64,000 nucleotides of DNA from Agrypnia vestita (GCA_016648135.1 JADDOH010023643.1:806001-870000); one strand, 5' to 3'; shown: positions 1-11,270, counted from the stretch's first letter. The notes: generated by a model not told the origin, from the letters alone. Made by a program: numbers and translations.

Positions 1-200
1 TTCAAGTGAAAGAAATTTTAATATTCAGTATAAATTAGTTGAATGATAGTCCAACATTTTACAAAAGATATCAGAACCATTTGAAAACAATGCAAAAAGT
101 CGCTATATCCTAACTATTGATATTAGGACATTGATGTATATTTTCGACTCATATTTAAGGAGAAATTACTTGTAAAGTTTTGTGGATTAGTTCTGTGTAT
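1..200 (+). repeat. Dispersed repeat family F, copy 1
   Basis: This AT-rich block carries a 'gatagtc(c/t)aa(c/t)(a/g)ttttacaaaagat' segment followed by 'aactattgatattagga'. The same order recurs near 5330-5460, 30000-30260 and 43990-44180, and parts recur at 35850-35985 and 56755-56930. It has no coding capacity and its ends are unclear. It is probably a non-autonomous transposon family; the class is not determined. Confidence 0.6.
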
Positions 201-662
201 CACAACACTTAGAATTCAAACGTTCATCTCTCTCTCCATTTTTACACTACTTATCCTAGAAACCTAAAATACGCAGGGACTTAAAATGTACAATAATTTA
301 GAATAATCCGAAATGTATTACTTTTTTTCTACCTACCTATACCGTGTTTGTAAAATAAATGAGTCTGTTGGTAGGAAGATCACCCTCACTATCAAAGCGC
401 CGTGACAATCAATTATACTAACTACAAGAGGAAGGAGATCATGCTGGTAGCACTTAAAGAGAATTGATAGGGATGAGAAAGGTCAATTTTAATCGCCTTA
501 ATTTAATAATTAAGGAGCTCTCAATTTTGAGATTTAATAAACTCTGTCCTCGTTAGAAATGCTATGGTATTATTTAATCCAATATCACAATTAATAATTA
601 CATATTAGCTTTTCATGTAGAATAATTATAAGTTAGGTTACTTAGTCCAATTATTACTTTCT

Positions 663-1030
663 TCTACTTCTTCTTCAGCCTTCATCTCTCCACTGCTGGT
701 CATAGGCCTCTTTGCTAATTGTAGCCATTTCTTTCCCCCCACAGAGGCTATATCGTCGGTCCATCTCTTTTGAGGTCTTCCGATGCCTCTTTTATTCCCT
801 CAAGGTCTCCATTTCAGAACTCTGGGAGGCCATCTCTTAGGTTTACTCCAAACATGGATCTCTTCATGGATTGTTGCGTGCATTTAAGGTTTTCTACACT
901 TTTCTTTGAAAGAGCCATAGTCTCCACCCAGTACGTCACCACTGGCAGTTTGCACGATTCAAAGGCTTTTCTTTTTAGGCTAACTGTGATCTCTTTGTTC
1001 TCGAAGATGTGTTTGAGTTTGCAAAAGCAG
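663..1030 (-). pseudogene. Non-LTR retrotransposon ORF2 C-terminal remnant
   Basis: Minus-strand translation gives the post-RT region of an insect non-LTR element. It reads CKLPVVTYWVETMALSKKSV, then KRSMFGVNLRD, then after a frame change GRPQKRWTDDIASVGGKKWL and a tail LAKRPMTSSGEMKAEEEVE. The 'Y..ET..L' block followed by a 'GRPQ.RW.DDI' block is characteristic of these polyproteins in arthropods. At least one stop and one frameshift break it, so it is a dead 5'-truncated copy. The RT catalytic core is absent. The RTE tails elsewhere in the window belong to a different family (GRPRKTW instead of GRPQKRW). Confidence 0.8.
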
Positions 1031-2180
1031 CTCAGCTCAATCGGCTGATATCAAAACTCACCAACCCGTCTGGCAAGCGTGGTCTTTTAATGCCAAATTC
1101 CTACCAAATGAAATGAGCCCGGATTATTATTGTACCCCAGCTTCTTGTATGGCGGCTCTACTGTCGCATTTTTATATAATTATTGCTTTTATACTGATTA
1201 TTCCTTATGTACCCATCCTGTTTCTTTTGCTTTTGTTTCTGGAATTTATGCTGCTGTAATTATTATGCTTTGTTTTTATATATATGCTTTGTGTACTTTT
1301 TTGATTTAAATGAATAAAGAATGTTTGGTGGTGTGGACAGTGAATGGGTTTTTGCAGCCAGAACCTTGCGGCGTTCGCCCTTTATACGGCGCCGCACGGG
1401 GATGGCTTTAATAAGATAAAAATGTCAACCTGGTGACGCAAGAGTAGGGCCGATATGGGAGCCGTCGGCTCATAGAACGGCCCTGGAAAAGTGATGGGTA
1501 CCATTCACATTACCGTGTCAAAAATTTTACCTAATGCAGGATGTCCTAAAAAACATCACTTTAGATATTGAGATGTGAGAAAAAATACTTTTAGCTTAAT
1601 GTTTGAAATGGTCTTGTTATTTCGACGCATTTTCAGCATTCAACAATTAAATTAATTACCTAGAAAGTTTTTCTTCAGGAATCGTCTTATTCCATCGCAA
1701 ACAATCCAAAAACAATTAATTAATTATTCTTTTGTAGTGATTACTTTTCATAGACTTTTTCATTATTGGAGTTTTATTTTCACTTTTGTTGGTATTTCTC
1801 ATAAAACATGAATAACGGAATTACAGAACACGAAACACAAACAACGAAAAACTGGACATAACTGGAATACAAGTTGTTTTGTACAAGGAAGCCAGGATTC
1901 AAATAATGTATGTGTTAATTTGAAAATTTATGTCTTCGAAATTATACTAAATTAAATTATTATTTTTATTTTAAAACAACAGATTTTTCTGTCTTACATA
2001 CGCACGTATATATTTAACGCACGCACATATTTAACGTATAAAAACAATTAATTGTGAAGTACTAATAATACATACTCTTTTACAATATCGAAATAACGAA
2101 ATTTCGGGATTGGAAAAACAGTTTGGGTAAAATAATTTACAAAAAAATATTACCTGAAATAACCTGACCTGATCGAATCA
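1031..2180. other. Gene-free stretch with a common element tail motif
   Basis: No supported gene. Near 1054-1090, 'actcaccaacccgtctggc' and 'aagcgtgg' resemble a block at 33838-33880 ('actcatcaactcggtttgc', 'aagcga'), so both are probably pieces of one retroelement family. A GC-richer patch at 1320-1510 is unique within the window and unidentified. The remainder is AT-rich. Confidence 0.4.
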
Positions 2181-2187
2181 AAAATAT

Positions 2188-2328
2188 GTTTTTGTCCGGA
2201 ACAATCTTTGTCCGAAATCATCAATGTCCGTAAAAATTGTCAGGAATACTCAATGTCCAGAAAAATGGTGTTCGCAAAATTCGTGTCCACGAAAATCCGG
2301 TCACCGAAAAATCGATAAAAAAAATCGG
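2188..2328. repeat. Degenerate 15-16 bp tandem repeat, unit TGTCCGnAAAAnTC
   Basis: About eight consecutive units of 14-16 bp start with TGTCCG or a close variant (TGTCCGG, TGTCCGA, TGTCCGT, TGTCCAG, TGTTCGC, TGTCCAC, GTCACCG). Each is followed by an A-rich spacer. The phase is visible by eye despite divergence. It is non-coding and probably an old mini-satellite or a transposon's internal repeat. Confidence 0.6.
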
Positions 2329-2681
2329 TAGGTATTGTGACTAATACCTATCCCAGTACTGAAGTCTTAAATGCAAATTTTTATACAATTTAACGTTATA
2401 TATGCGTTCCAAAGTTATATACATTTCGTTTAGAAAAGCTTGTACATTTTTTAAATAATTAAAAATATTAATAAAGAGTCAGTATGCAAAGCGTGTCGTG
2501 CATTAAAATAGTTTTTTTTACTATTGTAGAGTTTCGGAGAAAATTTAAAATGGTGTATTTATCTAAAAACCTGTTGGAACTTAATAATGTATTAACTAAT
2601 CAAAATGAATAATTCTCTACGTAATAATACCCGTCACTAATGTAACGATGTATATAAAATATTCATTACTAACGCTACTAA

Positions 2682-2828
2682 GGGCCGGTTGTTTGATCAG
2701 AAGTTAGAGTAATAATTAAGCAAAAAGCATAGATTTTTACGAAAACAGGTGTTTTGATTAGTGGAAAACGCAAAAATCTATGTTTTTTTCTTAATTATTA
2801 CTCTTACTCCTGATCAAACAACTGGCTC
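2682..2828. mobile_element. Fold-back MITE, PIF/Harbinger-like
   Basis: A 147-bp element is almost wholly an inverted repeat. The left end reads GGGCCGGTTGTTTGATCAG and the right end is the complement of GAGCCAGTTGTTTGATCAG. Pairing continues inward for about 60 bp with few mismatches. Both sides are flanked by TAA (2679-2681 and 2829-2831). A 3-bp TAA duplication with GGG-starting TIRs is typical of PIF/Harbinger (Tourist-type) MITEs. It carries no ORF of its own. Confidence 0.75.
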
Positions 2829-4053
2829 TAAGACGTTGCATTATACTAGATGGCGCTATTTACGTTTACAGTGTAAACTTTACACAGTCGAAATGACGCT
2901 AGCGAAACTAACGCTCCCAGATAGCGTGTGCTTTACACGCTGACACAAGCATACTACAATTTCGGGATAATTTTATTTATTACGAAAGCTAAATTTTAAT
3001 TGGAATTTTGTGAAAAACTTAAGCAAATTAAGTAGAAGTTCAGCAATAAAATATCACACTCAACCGCAAACCCAGCCACCTCACTCCATTCCACTTCTCA
3101 CTCCCATTCCTTTTTTCTTTTTTTCTCAATTTTAAAATATTTTTCTGGATTATGATGATATTTATATTTTTTACTAATATTAAAAAAATTCTTTATACCT
3201 GTATTTCTACGTTCTTTGGTTAATTTTTTCCATAACTTTTCTTTTTACTTGTACCACTATGTTTTATTAATAATTTTCTCCATTTGGTTTTTCTTGTTAT
3301 TGTTGTTTTCTATTTTGCTTTGATTTTAATATTTTATTATATGCCGTGTATCTCTGTAATTGGTCTCTTCAATACGTTGTATCATTATAATAAATTGTAC
3401 CGTTGAGATTCCTAAACTAAAAAAATAGGTCGTTTAGAATAACAAATTTTGAGTTCATTTATATTATAATGTTTATTAACACAACTTTTTTTGGCATTAA
3501 AGGTTGATTTCGAAATATTTTTTTGTTTATGTTGTGCCTATTTTTGTGTAAGTAATTAATGTAAAACTGAAATTCGAGCATAAAAAAGTAACAATTATAT
3601 AATAAGTATATTATAATTAACATTGCATATAAGAAATGCGCTAGCACTTTTATTTATTAATGTGTTGTGTATTTTCAAATAACATGATACATTTTACAGA
3701 CACCGTAAGCCCTGTACCCATGCCCAACGGTGCAAGAACGTACATTGATGAATTTAGTACCCTTAAGCCTGAAGATTTGTCGCGCCCCTGGAAGTAATAA
3801 CTTGCAACTGATACGTGTCACAGGGTGTAAACAAATCCTTTGAACTTCGGAACCGGGAGACCTCCGTACTGGGACTAAGGTATTCGTGACTAAGCTAAGC
3901 AGTCAGTACCGACAAATATTGACTTTTCGTTTTCTAAATATTTGTTTCAGAATACGTGACCCGTCATGGTTTCTGTCTTTTAAGCTTAGTTTTCGTGATG
4001 AAAATGTTAGGAGTTGAGTTGAATATAAAACAATGCAACAAAGCCATCGACGA
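2829..4053. other. AT-rich gene-free stretch
   Basis: I see no supported gene. At 2836-2910 there is weak similarity to the 'GCGCCATCT' dispersed family L. At 3545-3580 'taagtaattaatgtaaa(a/g)ctgaaattc' matches 16048-16082, so both belong to a dispersed repeat. The sequence around 3700-3900 has more balanced composition but no open frame or motif I recognise. Confidence 0.4.
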
Positions 4054-4163
4054 AAATTTAACGTTATTACTTTTTTTTTAAAGTAGCATATTCAATCATT
4101 AGGTGTATTTTAAACACAATTAAAAACGCAATCGAAAAACTGCTAACATCTTTTGAACACATA
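4054..4163 (+). repeat. Left copy of ~110-bp direct repeat flanking RTE tail
   Basis: This segment is repeated at 4899-5007 with roughly ten differences. It runs from AAATTTAACGTTATTA to GAACACATA. Its right edge meets the (TTAG/GTTA)-type tail of the minus-strand RTE fragment. The arrangement is what a very long target-site duplication would look like. Confidence 0.7.
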
Positions 4164-4898
4164 ACTAACTAACTAACCACGACGCCGTTTCCCCGAAGGG
4201 GTAGTCAGAGAGGATAGAACGCCATATTATTTTATTTTGGCACACCACATTTGCTTCGGCTACATTCATACATCTTCTCATACAAGTTCTACGGTTGTTG
4301 AGGCTTTCAACAGAGCCATTCTCAAATACTTGTAGTATCTGATCGCACCAGGTCTTTCGCGGACGCCCTCTATTCATGTTGCCTCCAACACTCGTCTCAT
4401 ATATTTTCTTAGCCATTCTTTCCTCGTTCATACGTTCCACAGGGCCAAACCATTTCACCACTCCTTTTTTTATTCTATTTACCACACTACAGCCAACATT
4501 ACATTACTTCTAATTTTTCATTCCTCACGACCAAAAATTTGCCACACAAGCGTCTAAGTGACCACATTTACACCGCATTCAGTCTACTTTCTTTCCTTCT
4601 TTGACAATTCCAGGCTTCACTTCCATACATCAGGGTTGGCACTAGAGCACCATTATGTACCGTTAGTCTTGCTTCCTTTGACAGATTCTTATTGGCCATA
4701 ATAGCATTTAGAGCACCATTAACTTTGTTTCACGCTGTCACTCTCCTTTCGATGTCATTCTCAGCCTTGCCGTCTCTACTAAACATACTTCCCAAATACA
4801 CAAACTCGTTTACTTGTTCTAAGCATTCGTTGTTTACAATTACACCACACTTAGTCACTCTTTTGTCTCTCTCAAATACCATCACTTTCGATTTGCTT
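4164..4898 (-). pseudogene. RTE-like non-LTR retrotransposon, 3' remnant (copy 1)
   Basis: This minus-strand, 5'-truncated element covers the region after the RT domain. Readable pieces include RIKKGVVKWFGPVERMNEER, GRPRKTWCDQILQVFENG, RRTCMRRCMNVAEA and WRSILSDYPFGETA. It is clearly homologous to the longer copy at 42352-43019 and truncated at almost the same point upstream (about 30-120 bp apart). The 3' end is a short tandem GTTA tail, a typical non-LTR terminus. Upstream frames are broken, so it is not functional. Confidence 0.85.
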
Positions 4899-5007
4899 AA
4901 ATTTAACGTTATTATTTTTTTTTTAAAGTAGCATATTCAATTATTAGGTGTATTTTAAACACAATTAAAAAACGATTGAAAAACTGCTTAACATATTATG
5001 AACATAT
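4899..5007 (+). repeat. Right copy of ~110-bp direct repeat flanking RTE tail
   Basis: This is the partner of 4054-4163, with about 90% identity by eye. It begins exactly where the RTE homology stops on its 5' (right-hand) side. The divergence between copies suggests an old event. Confidence 0.7.
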
Positions 5008-5219
5008 AAATGACTAATACAATTAGAATGATCATCTACAGGTTTTGAACATTGATACACAGCGTATTATTGGATGTGTTGGATGCCACAGGTTCAAATG
5101 AACAACGCTAAATGACCTCTGAGGCAGGGTGTAACAGAGCTGGTCCAAAATATCTTGTTGTTTGTGTTTTTTAGGGTATTTAGATATAAATCATTCGATA
5201 GAAATTTTGGAGGAAACAC

Positions 5220-5475
5220 ATTCGCTCATCCGCACAATTCAAAAAAATAATTAAAACCTGGGAGAAATTTGAAGCAGACTGTTTTGCAAAGTTTTAATCA
5301 TTATATTTGACTTGTATTTAGGCGAATGAGTTTCTAATATTCGATATAAGTTACTTTAATGATAGTCTAATGTTTTACAAAAGATAAGTCATACATATTA
5401 GGACAATTTATTCAAAATTTTACACTCATAATTTGGATAGGAATCTATTTACCTGTAAAGAATTAAGGAGTAGCT
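5220..5475 (+). repeat. Dispersed repeat family F, copy 2
   Basis: It shares ordered blocks with the repeats at 1-200, 30000-30260 and 43990-44180: a 'gcgaatgagttt' block, then 'gatagtctaatgttttacaa', then 'atattaggacaa' and 'ctatttacctgtaaag'. It is non-coding. Confidence 0.6.
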
Positions 5476-6236
5476 TTGTTACACCTATATATCTCGGCTG
5501 AGTACGTTTGCCAACTTGATCCACCATCTCGATTTAAAATGGCAGCTAAAAACTAAAAAAAATCGTTGGTACTGGACCCAGAAAAAGAACTTAAAGCATA
5601 CAGAAGAAGAAAAAAACTTTTTTTCGAGAATATTTAACGGAAAGCGTCACAAGTAGTCCAAATAAAATTTCCAATGCCAGGCTGAAACTGCCTGAAGCAA
5701 AGAAATGAAAGAATTATTTAACTTTTCCAACGAAATTTCTCGGAATTAATAAGGTGGTTAAACGACATTATATAAGCAATGAATTATTTTTCTCCGGCGG
5801 CTGAAAAGAACCCGTATTGAATTTCTCCTGAACAACATTTGCATACAGAGTAGCGACATCAAAGGAACGATCTCCAAAGGACTTTAATCAAAACTCGAGG
5901 GCTTACTTCGGTCCTGAATGTGGCTCGACAGACACCCTTAAAGACACCACGATCTGCAAATATGTACAGAGGACCGGCCCTTTGGTCCTTCTTCCCGGGT
6001 ATTCTTTCCCAAGAGACAGAGGGAGGGTTCAGGCGAAATGAAGAATTGTGAAGGAGGTGGAGAAAGGAATACCGATTTGACTTGTCACGATTCCGATGTG
6101 TTTGATGATATATGTCGTGTTCGGTTGGGAACATTTGAAAATGCCTTGCCTCATGTAGCGAGTTATGAATTGTGTGCGAACTAGCTATAACCGTATATAG
6201 TTATAAATTACGTACTTTTACTATAATTAGTAGAAT
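5476..6236. other. Gene-free stretch with a GC-normal unique patch
   Basis: The patch at about 5860-6130 has balanced composition and is open for 91 codons on the minus strand (5859-6134). I recognise no domain in it and nothing else supports translation. It could be an unrecognised exon, conserved non-coding DNA or an old repeat. Confidence 0.25.
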
Positions 6237-6237
6237 A

Positions 6238-6415
6238 GCTTGTGGGTATAGTGGTTATGACTCTCGCCTAATGATCCAGTGGTCGGTGGTTCGAGCCACA
6301 TTCCAGGGCACCAGCAAGTGAATCATATTTTCACAGCATAACCGTTTCGCTTATTTTCAAAATAGTAAGAATATTGATGCGATAAGTATTTCGTATTCGC
6401 ATCTCTACGTAAAAA
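6238..6415 (+). mobile_element. tRNA-derived SINE, family A, copy 1
   Basis: The head has an A-box-like TGGGTATAGTGG (about 6242-6253) and a B box GGTTCGAGCC (6288-6297) at tRNA-like spacing. The tRNA-unrelated body ends with 'ttttcaaaatagtaagaat' and 'gcatctctacgt'. Copies with the same body lie at 33013-33180 (+) and 36423-36610 (-), which rules out a functional tRNA gene. Confidence 0.8.
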
Positions 6416-6417
6416 AA

Positions 6418-6500
6418 AATCGGCCGCGAGTTAAGGCTGTGAGAACAGCGCCATCTAGCATAGTGTCTAGGTAGCGTTAGTGACAGAGATTGCTACATAT
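6418..6500 (+). repeat. Dispersed repeat family L, copy 1
   Basis: The block 'ggccgcgagttaaggctgtg' followed by 'agaacagcgccatctagc' and then 'gtagcgttagtgacagagat' recurs with the same order at 28866-28950, 29725-29870 and 58105-58190 (+). An inverted copy lies at 8444-8535. Such blocks often lie near a short 'cgtcatttttgacgggtta' segment (6868, 16093, 28815, 57880, 61230). No coding content is visible. Confidence 0.65.
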
Positions 6501-6949
6501 AGAATTATGTATGTCCGTCCGCCCGTGTGTCTGTCCGTCTGTTTGTCCCCGTGACTTCGAGTAACGTCCGTAATTTCGTTCAAATTCACAGTTAAAAAAC
6601 GAAATTGAACGGCCGGAAATGCGGCTGGAGCCCCGAACCAGCAAACCCAAGGCGGCAACGATAGCGATGTTGCTACCGCCGAGCCTGCATTACCCGTTAA
6701 AAATACTCTACATATAGGACTTAGCAAAGATGCGAACCATTACTTGTTCCGCCCAGCACAACTGCCGGAAGGGAAAGTGTTTAAAAAATGTTCAAATATT
6801 TTGATGAAAGTCGTTATCACTATTTCATGTATGTCGGCGAGGGCTTTAGGAACCGGCATGTAAAAGTACCGTCATTTTTGACGGGTTACAGCTAGTTTTT
6901 ACATATTGAATTATGCTTTTTTTCTTTTTATACCTCATTATTATTTTAT

Positions 6950-7368
6950 ATCTATAATTAAACGAGTCAACTTAGTTTATCACCACTTTATTTTTGGTAA
7001 AAACCAACCGGTTTCGGAAACAACGTTCCTTCATCAGGGTATACTTAACACTAAATAAACTTAACAAAGTAAGAAAAATCATACCTCGGTGTCTAGTGTC
7101 AAAGTGGGGGTAAATAGTGGGGGGTGGGAAAGAAACAGGTGATAGGGTGAAAGGGAACATATTCAACGTTAGATTTTTTTGGTTATTCACGATAGATTCA
7201 TAATTATTTATGTATTTATTAATTTCTAGGGTTTCTCCGTTGTTCATTGTCTATAATTTGTAAAGTTTATTTAGTATTAAGTTTACCCTGATGAAGGAAC
7301 CGGTTGGTTTTTACCAAAAATAAATTGGCGATAAACAAAGTTAATTTGTTTAATTATATTCATAATGA
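6950..7368. mobile_element. Long-TIR MITE with hammerhead-like motif in both arms
   Basis: The two ends are inverted copies of about 110 bp. The left arm (6950-7070) and the complement of the right arm (7255-7368) share the blocks 'ttatttttggtaaaaacc', 'aaccggtt' and 'ccttcatcaggg'. The left arm carries the full motif CTGATGA, hairpin, GAAAC (7011-7039, minus strand). In the right arm the 14 bp containing the hairpin's second half and GAAAC are cleanly missing. The centre has no plausible gene. Confidence 0.75.
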
Positions 7369-7919
7369 ATAACCACAAAGTAATAGCAAAAGAGAATAGT
7401 ATATAATTTTTTATTTGAGTAAGTACCTACCATTAAAAGTATTTCAATTACCGATGATTTAGTGTTTCTTATTTTATTTTACGTTCGTTGTTTTCGTTGT
7501 TTTTCTTTTAAATTTCCGCGACGCTCGAAAAGCGCCTTAATTACCCCCTCCAGAGAGAAGATTTCCGAATAAATTTGAATAGCAATCAACCTAAAACCGT
7601 CCTCGGGCCGTGGGAAAGGTCTCTTGCATCTCGAGTTAGGTCGGGTTTAGCATTTTACTATTTATGCGTGGACCTGCGATCCATCACAGTCTCCACACTT
7701 AACCTAAGCGGGGCTTAAGCCTCTTGGAGAATAAACGTCTTCCGCAATATTATTTCAATCACTTAACTTTCAATTTCGTGTTCCGAGATGAAAATGTAAT
7801 AAAATAACGTCTTTTCGCGCAGAGATGAAAAATCCCATTCTGAGAAAAACCGCGAATTTAATATTATATTCAAATTTACTTGTTGCTATTTTTTAAAACA
7901 TTTTTCCTTGACAGATGAA

Positions 7920-8275
7920 CCAAAGTAAACTCGTGACGGAAAAAATTAAAAGAAAAAAAAAATAACCCATAAAAACCAAGTTTTTACAATACTCCCTTTC
8001 TCATTTTCAGGTTTCGTGTCTACCATATGCGTCGGAATCTCCATACAACTTACTGATTTATATGAAAAAAACATAAAAAATTTGAAAAATCCAAAATTAT
8101 ACTATAATTATTATGTTTTTTAACGAAAATTTGATAGATCTTCTTGATCGTCGCAACGAGTCTACTTGCAAAGTTTCAGCTCGATTGGATCACGGGAAAG
8201 AGTTAAAAATCAAACCAAGGTTTTTTCGTCAAGCAAGCAGATGCCACGAGTTAAAAGAAAGGAAGTAAAAAAAAG
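7920..8275 (+). repeat. Dispersed repeat family D, copy 1
   Basis: About 350 bp are shared, in order, with 20010-20325. Examples are 'aaaattatactataattatta', 'gcaaagtttcagctcga' and 'aagcaagcagatgc'. The central part of the two copies differs by an insertion or deletion. No conserved ORF is evident. It is probably part of an unclassified transposon. Confidence 0.65.
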
Positions 8276-8443
8276 AATACTGAACTCGAATTTTTTGGCA
8301 AAGTTTTGATAATTTCAATATTCAATGAATGAATTTTTAATATTAGAAATAAGTCACTTTATCATGACTGCACTATTATGATGGCGCAAACACTAATGAG
8401 GTATAAAAAACTAAACAAAACATAATTTTCTATATAAAAACTC

Positions 8444-8535
8444 TATATAAAATATCTTTAACTAATGCTACCAAGACTCTATGCTATCATATGTAGACGG
8501 CACTGTTCTCACAGCCATAGCTCGCGGCCGACATA
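8444..8535 (-). repeat. Dispersed repeat family L, inverted copy
   Basis: Its complement carries the same 'ggccgcgagctatggctgtg' and 'agaacagtgcc' blocks as 6418-6500, followed by a 'gtagcattagt' block. It is more diverged than the plus-strand copies. Confidence 0.6.
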
Positions 8536-8589
8536 TATAATAATAAAAGTACGCCATTTTTGACACATAATTAAACAATACTCAAGCAG

Positions 8590-8900
8590 TCCTTGAGTTT
8601 TGCTGTTATAAATGCACTTGGCGTTTTCGTCCAGAGTCCACACTGACCGAGCTAATCGGATGGATGGATTCGAGGAAGTCCTTCAACTTGAATAAGACGT
8701 AGCCTGTATCGCCGATCGTCCTTATTACTGCAGAACGTGACCAATTACACGACCAGCCCGCCACCAGATATCCTGGGACGGATCGCCGTCATGTCCTCGA
8801 GTACGGGTGAACAGCGAGACGTCCTGGCCAGGACCGAATACGGGCTGGTTCTGGATAATGGCGAATGTGGACGACGACAGTGGAAGATTCCCAGGGTATG
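8590..8900. other. Exon-like GC-rich island, unidentified
   Basis: Within AT-rich surroundings this island is distinctly GC-richer and unique in the window. It is open on both strands for about 60-90 codons (8692-8946 plus; 8745-9029 minus). A donor-like GGTATGT lies at about 8896-8902 on the plus strand. I recognise no protein family in any frame. It could be an exon of a gene spanning the window, an old coding relic or a conserved regulatory element. Confidence 0.3.
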
Positions 8901-9689
8901 TAGAATAAAAAAAAAAACGAGCGAGCCTAACAGTAATCGCATATGATGTGTAACACTTGACATCTCACCATTAAAAATATCAATATATTTATTAATTAGT
9001 AAATACAAGTAAAGAAAATGTATGTGCATTTATTTATTACTGAATTTTGCCGCACTAGGTAGGTACCGTATATCTACATACGTATTTTGTTTACAAATGT
9101 GTTTGGTCGGTCAATTATATGTTTTTATTTATTTTCATAAATGGCGGTAGTGTGCCGCCTTACATACTGTATGAAATCTTTGAATAAATATTTAAAAATA
9201 ATCACATAAATTACATTATATTTGAGAATATAAATCATTAAGGGTAGTTATTGTTTACATTAATGTAAAATAATTAAGTACTTTTTGGATAGTTTAGAAC
9301 ATATAAGCCAAAATATATCAAATTTACAACATCCACACGCTTGACACCAGTCGCGTAGCATATATACAAAATCAGAAGCATTGGCTGTTGAAAGTGTGCG
9401 TCTTCGCTGTGATGGCACTTTCTAGACATTGATTTGTTTATAAACGATAATTTCTTCCATCGTGCGCGCTCCGCGCGCCCTCATTGGTTGGATAAATTTT
9501 CGCGCACTTCCCTGACGTCTTATTTCCTGTTACGTATTTCAATCCATTTTCACGAAATCATTGCCACAGATTGCAGGAAAGCGAGAGGAAAGATGTTAAC
9601 ACATCAAAAGTGATAAATTTCGCGTTTAATTGGAGAAGTAGCGACTGTTCTGAATAGTACATTGATAATTTGATATCTGTCACTCAGGT

Positions 9690-9995
9690 AGTTTCAGGTT
9701 CATCCACTATGTATATTTAAGCGTCGTCTGCAAATAATCTTATTTTACATTTCGTTAGCATTGATGTAATGTCATTTATATGTATGATAAATAATAATGG
9801 TCCCAAGACGGATCCCTGTGTTACACCAAGCTCATTTTCTTATGGATCTGATGTTTGATAATTTACTTTAGTTATTTGATATCTGTCACTCAAGTAGTTT
9901 CTGAACCATAACCATTTATCTTGCATGGTATATTTTACTAATTTTTTCAAAACATATTTCGGTCTGTTTTTTAGAAGGCTCTTTTAAAATCTAGG
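9690..9995 (-). pseudogene. Jockey/CR1-type reverse transcriptase fragment
   Basis: The minus strand encodes recognisable RT blocks in the correct order. A degraded motif A is DFKRAF. It is followed by KWLWFRNYLSDRYQITKVNY, then [20 protein letters not shown], and a catalytic FADDA. Two in-frame stops are visible (after SDP and after DDA). RTs with '[15 protein letters not shown]' and 'FADD' are the jockey/CR1/R1 side of non-LTR elements, unlike the RTE tails elsewhere. A shuffled partial duplicate of one block ('gatatctgtcactca') sits at about 9670. Confidence 0.85.
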
Positions 9996-10239
9996 TTTTT
10001 AACATTTTTAAATATACCTAAACAAGGTTATATATTATCTGAATAATATTATATAGTCGATTATAATATAATAAAAAAATATTAAGTTGACTAGTTAATT
10101 TATTATGATTTTTAGAACTCAAAATTAAAAAAGAATCATAATAACTAAAATAATAATATTAAAATTTAAAAAAATATATATTTTCATGTTCATGTGTAAA
10201 TTTTATTAGTTCGCTCCTTTCAATCAAACAATGTTCGAA

Positions 10240-10600
10240 CGTAGTAAGCTTGATAAACTTTGAATGTGAACAAATTGCAGTCACACCCCTTTACGGTTTT
10301 AAAATTATTGGATCAGACAACGGTCCAATTTGTACGCGGCTGTATGCCTGCATTTTCTGCGTGTTATGTACAAAACGGTCAGCGTACAAGGCGGTGGCAG
10401 TCATTACCGGAGCCCCATTTATTTCAGTTGGTCGCAACAAGAGCAAGCCGGCTTGACAGTGACATCTCCCGCAATAAGACGAGCGAAGATCAGTAGGCCA
10501 CGGAAATAGAACAGTCTCAAAGGATGCTGCCGGAGGATACGCGAGCGAGGAACGGATATTCTGATGCATTTCAAATGTATACCGGTTTAAAATGTCCAAA
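10240..10600. other. GC-richer unique island, unidentified
   Basis: About 350 bp of near-balanced composition lie between AT-rich repeats. It is open on both strands (10260-10496 plus, 10291-10599 minus). I find no family resemblance and no second copy in the window. Candidate conserved non-coding or exon sequence only. Confidence 0.25.
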
Positions 10601-11139
10601 CAAAAAAAAATCCTTACTGCACTGGACGAAAGAATCCGGTAGTTTTTTTAATTTTTTCTCCAGGTAATTGGGATATTAAAATTGTTATCCTAACACTTAA
10701 CAGATGAAAATAAAAAAAATAATAAACGAGATGTAGGTATAGGTATACGTCGGTGTTCGTCGTACTCAAATAAGGAGATTTGTATATTTTCACATACCTC
10801 TCTCAAATTAAATACCTTTATTTGTGGTGTCCGATGTCTGCAATACCTTAAGAAAAGTGATTTCTCCGGCACCTTCTCATCCAGGCGGTCTAATCTGAAG
10901 GAGTTTCAAACGGATTACCGATGTACCTATCGCAAACATAACCTCACAATTCTTATAAATTTCTATATTTTCTAAAAATTTTTAAATACTAAAAATGCAC
11001 TCAACATACAAATACCACCTATTACATCCTTCCTCCTATCCATACTAGCCCCGCCCAGCAACCATTTTCAATTTTCGCCTACCCCTCCCCTTTCCCCGCT
11101 GCGGACCAATCCACCCCATATAGCAGATAAAATGTCTTC

Positions 11140-11270
11140 TAGTCTTAAGAGTTTGTATATTACCGAAGATGATGCATTAAGCATCGAAAACGTTTTAATT
11201 ATTAATTAATTAAAGTGTCATTGTGTGAAGTAAACAACGTTGTGTATTATTCATAGTTAATTACAATGAA
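11140..11270 (+). repeat. Family J inverted-repeat element end, copy 1
   Basis: It contains CCGAAGATGATGC, a 5-nt loop, and GCATCGAAAACG (11163-11192), forming a perfect 5-bp hairpin before GAAAA. It is followed by an 'acaacgttgtgt' block and 'atgaacttccac'. The same set in reverse order and strand occurs at 40670-40820. Confidence 0.6.

Noticed and set aside
6238..6310. tRNA gene with A and B boxes
   Set aside because: The acceptor stem cannot be formed and the same head plus a long tRNA-unrelated body recurs at 33013 and 36423. It is a SINE.
7011..7039. C/D-box snoRNA (TGATGA as box C)
   Set aside because: No box D or guide at the proper spacing. The TGATGA recurs as part of a structured motif in transposons.
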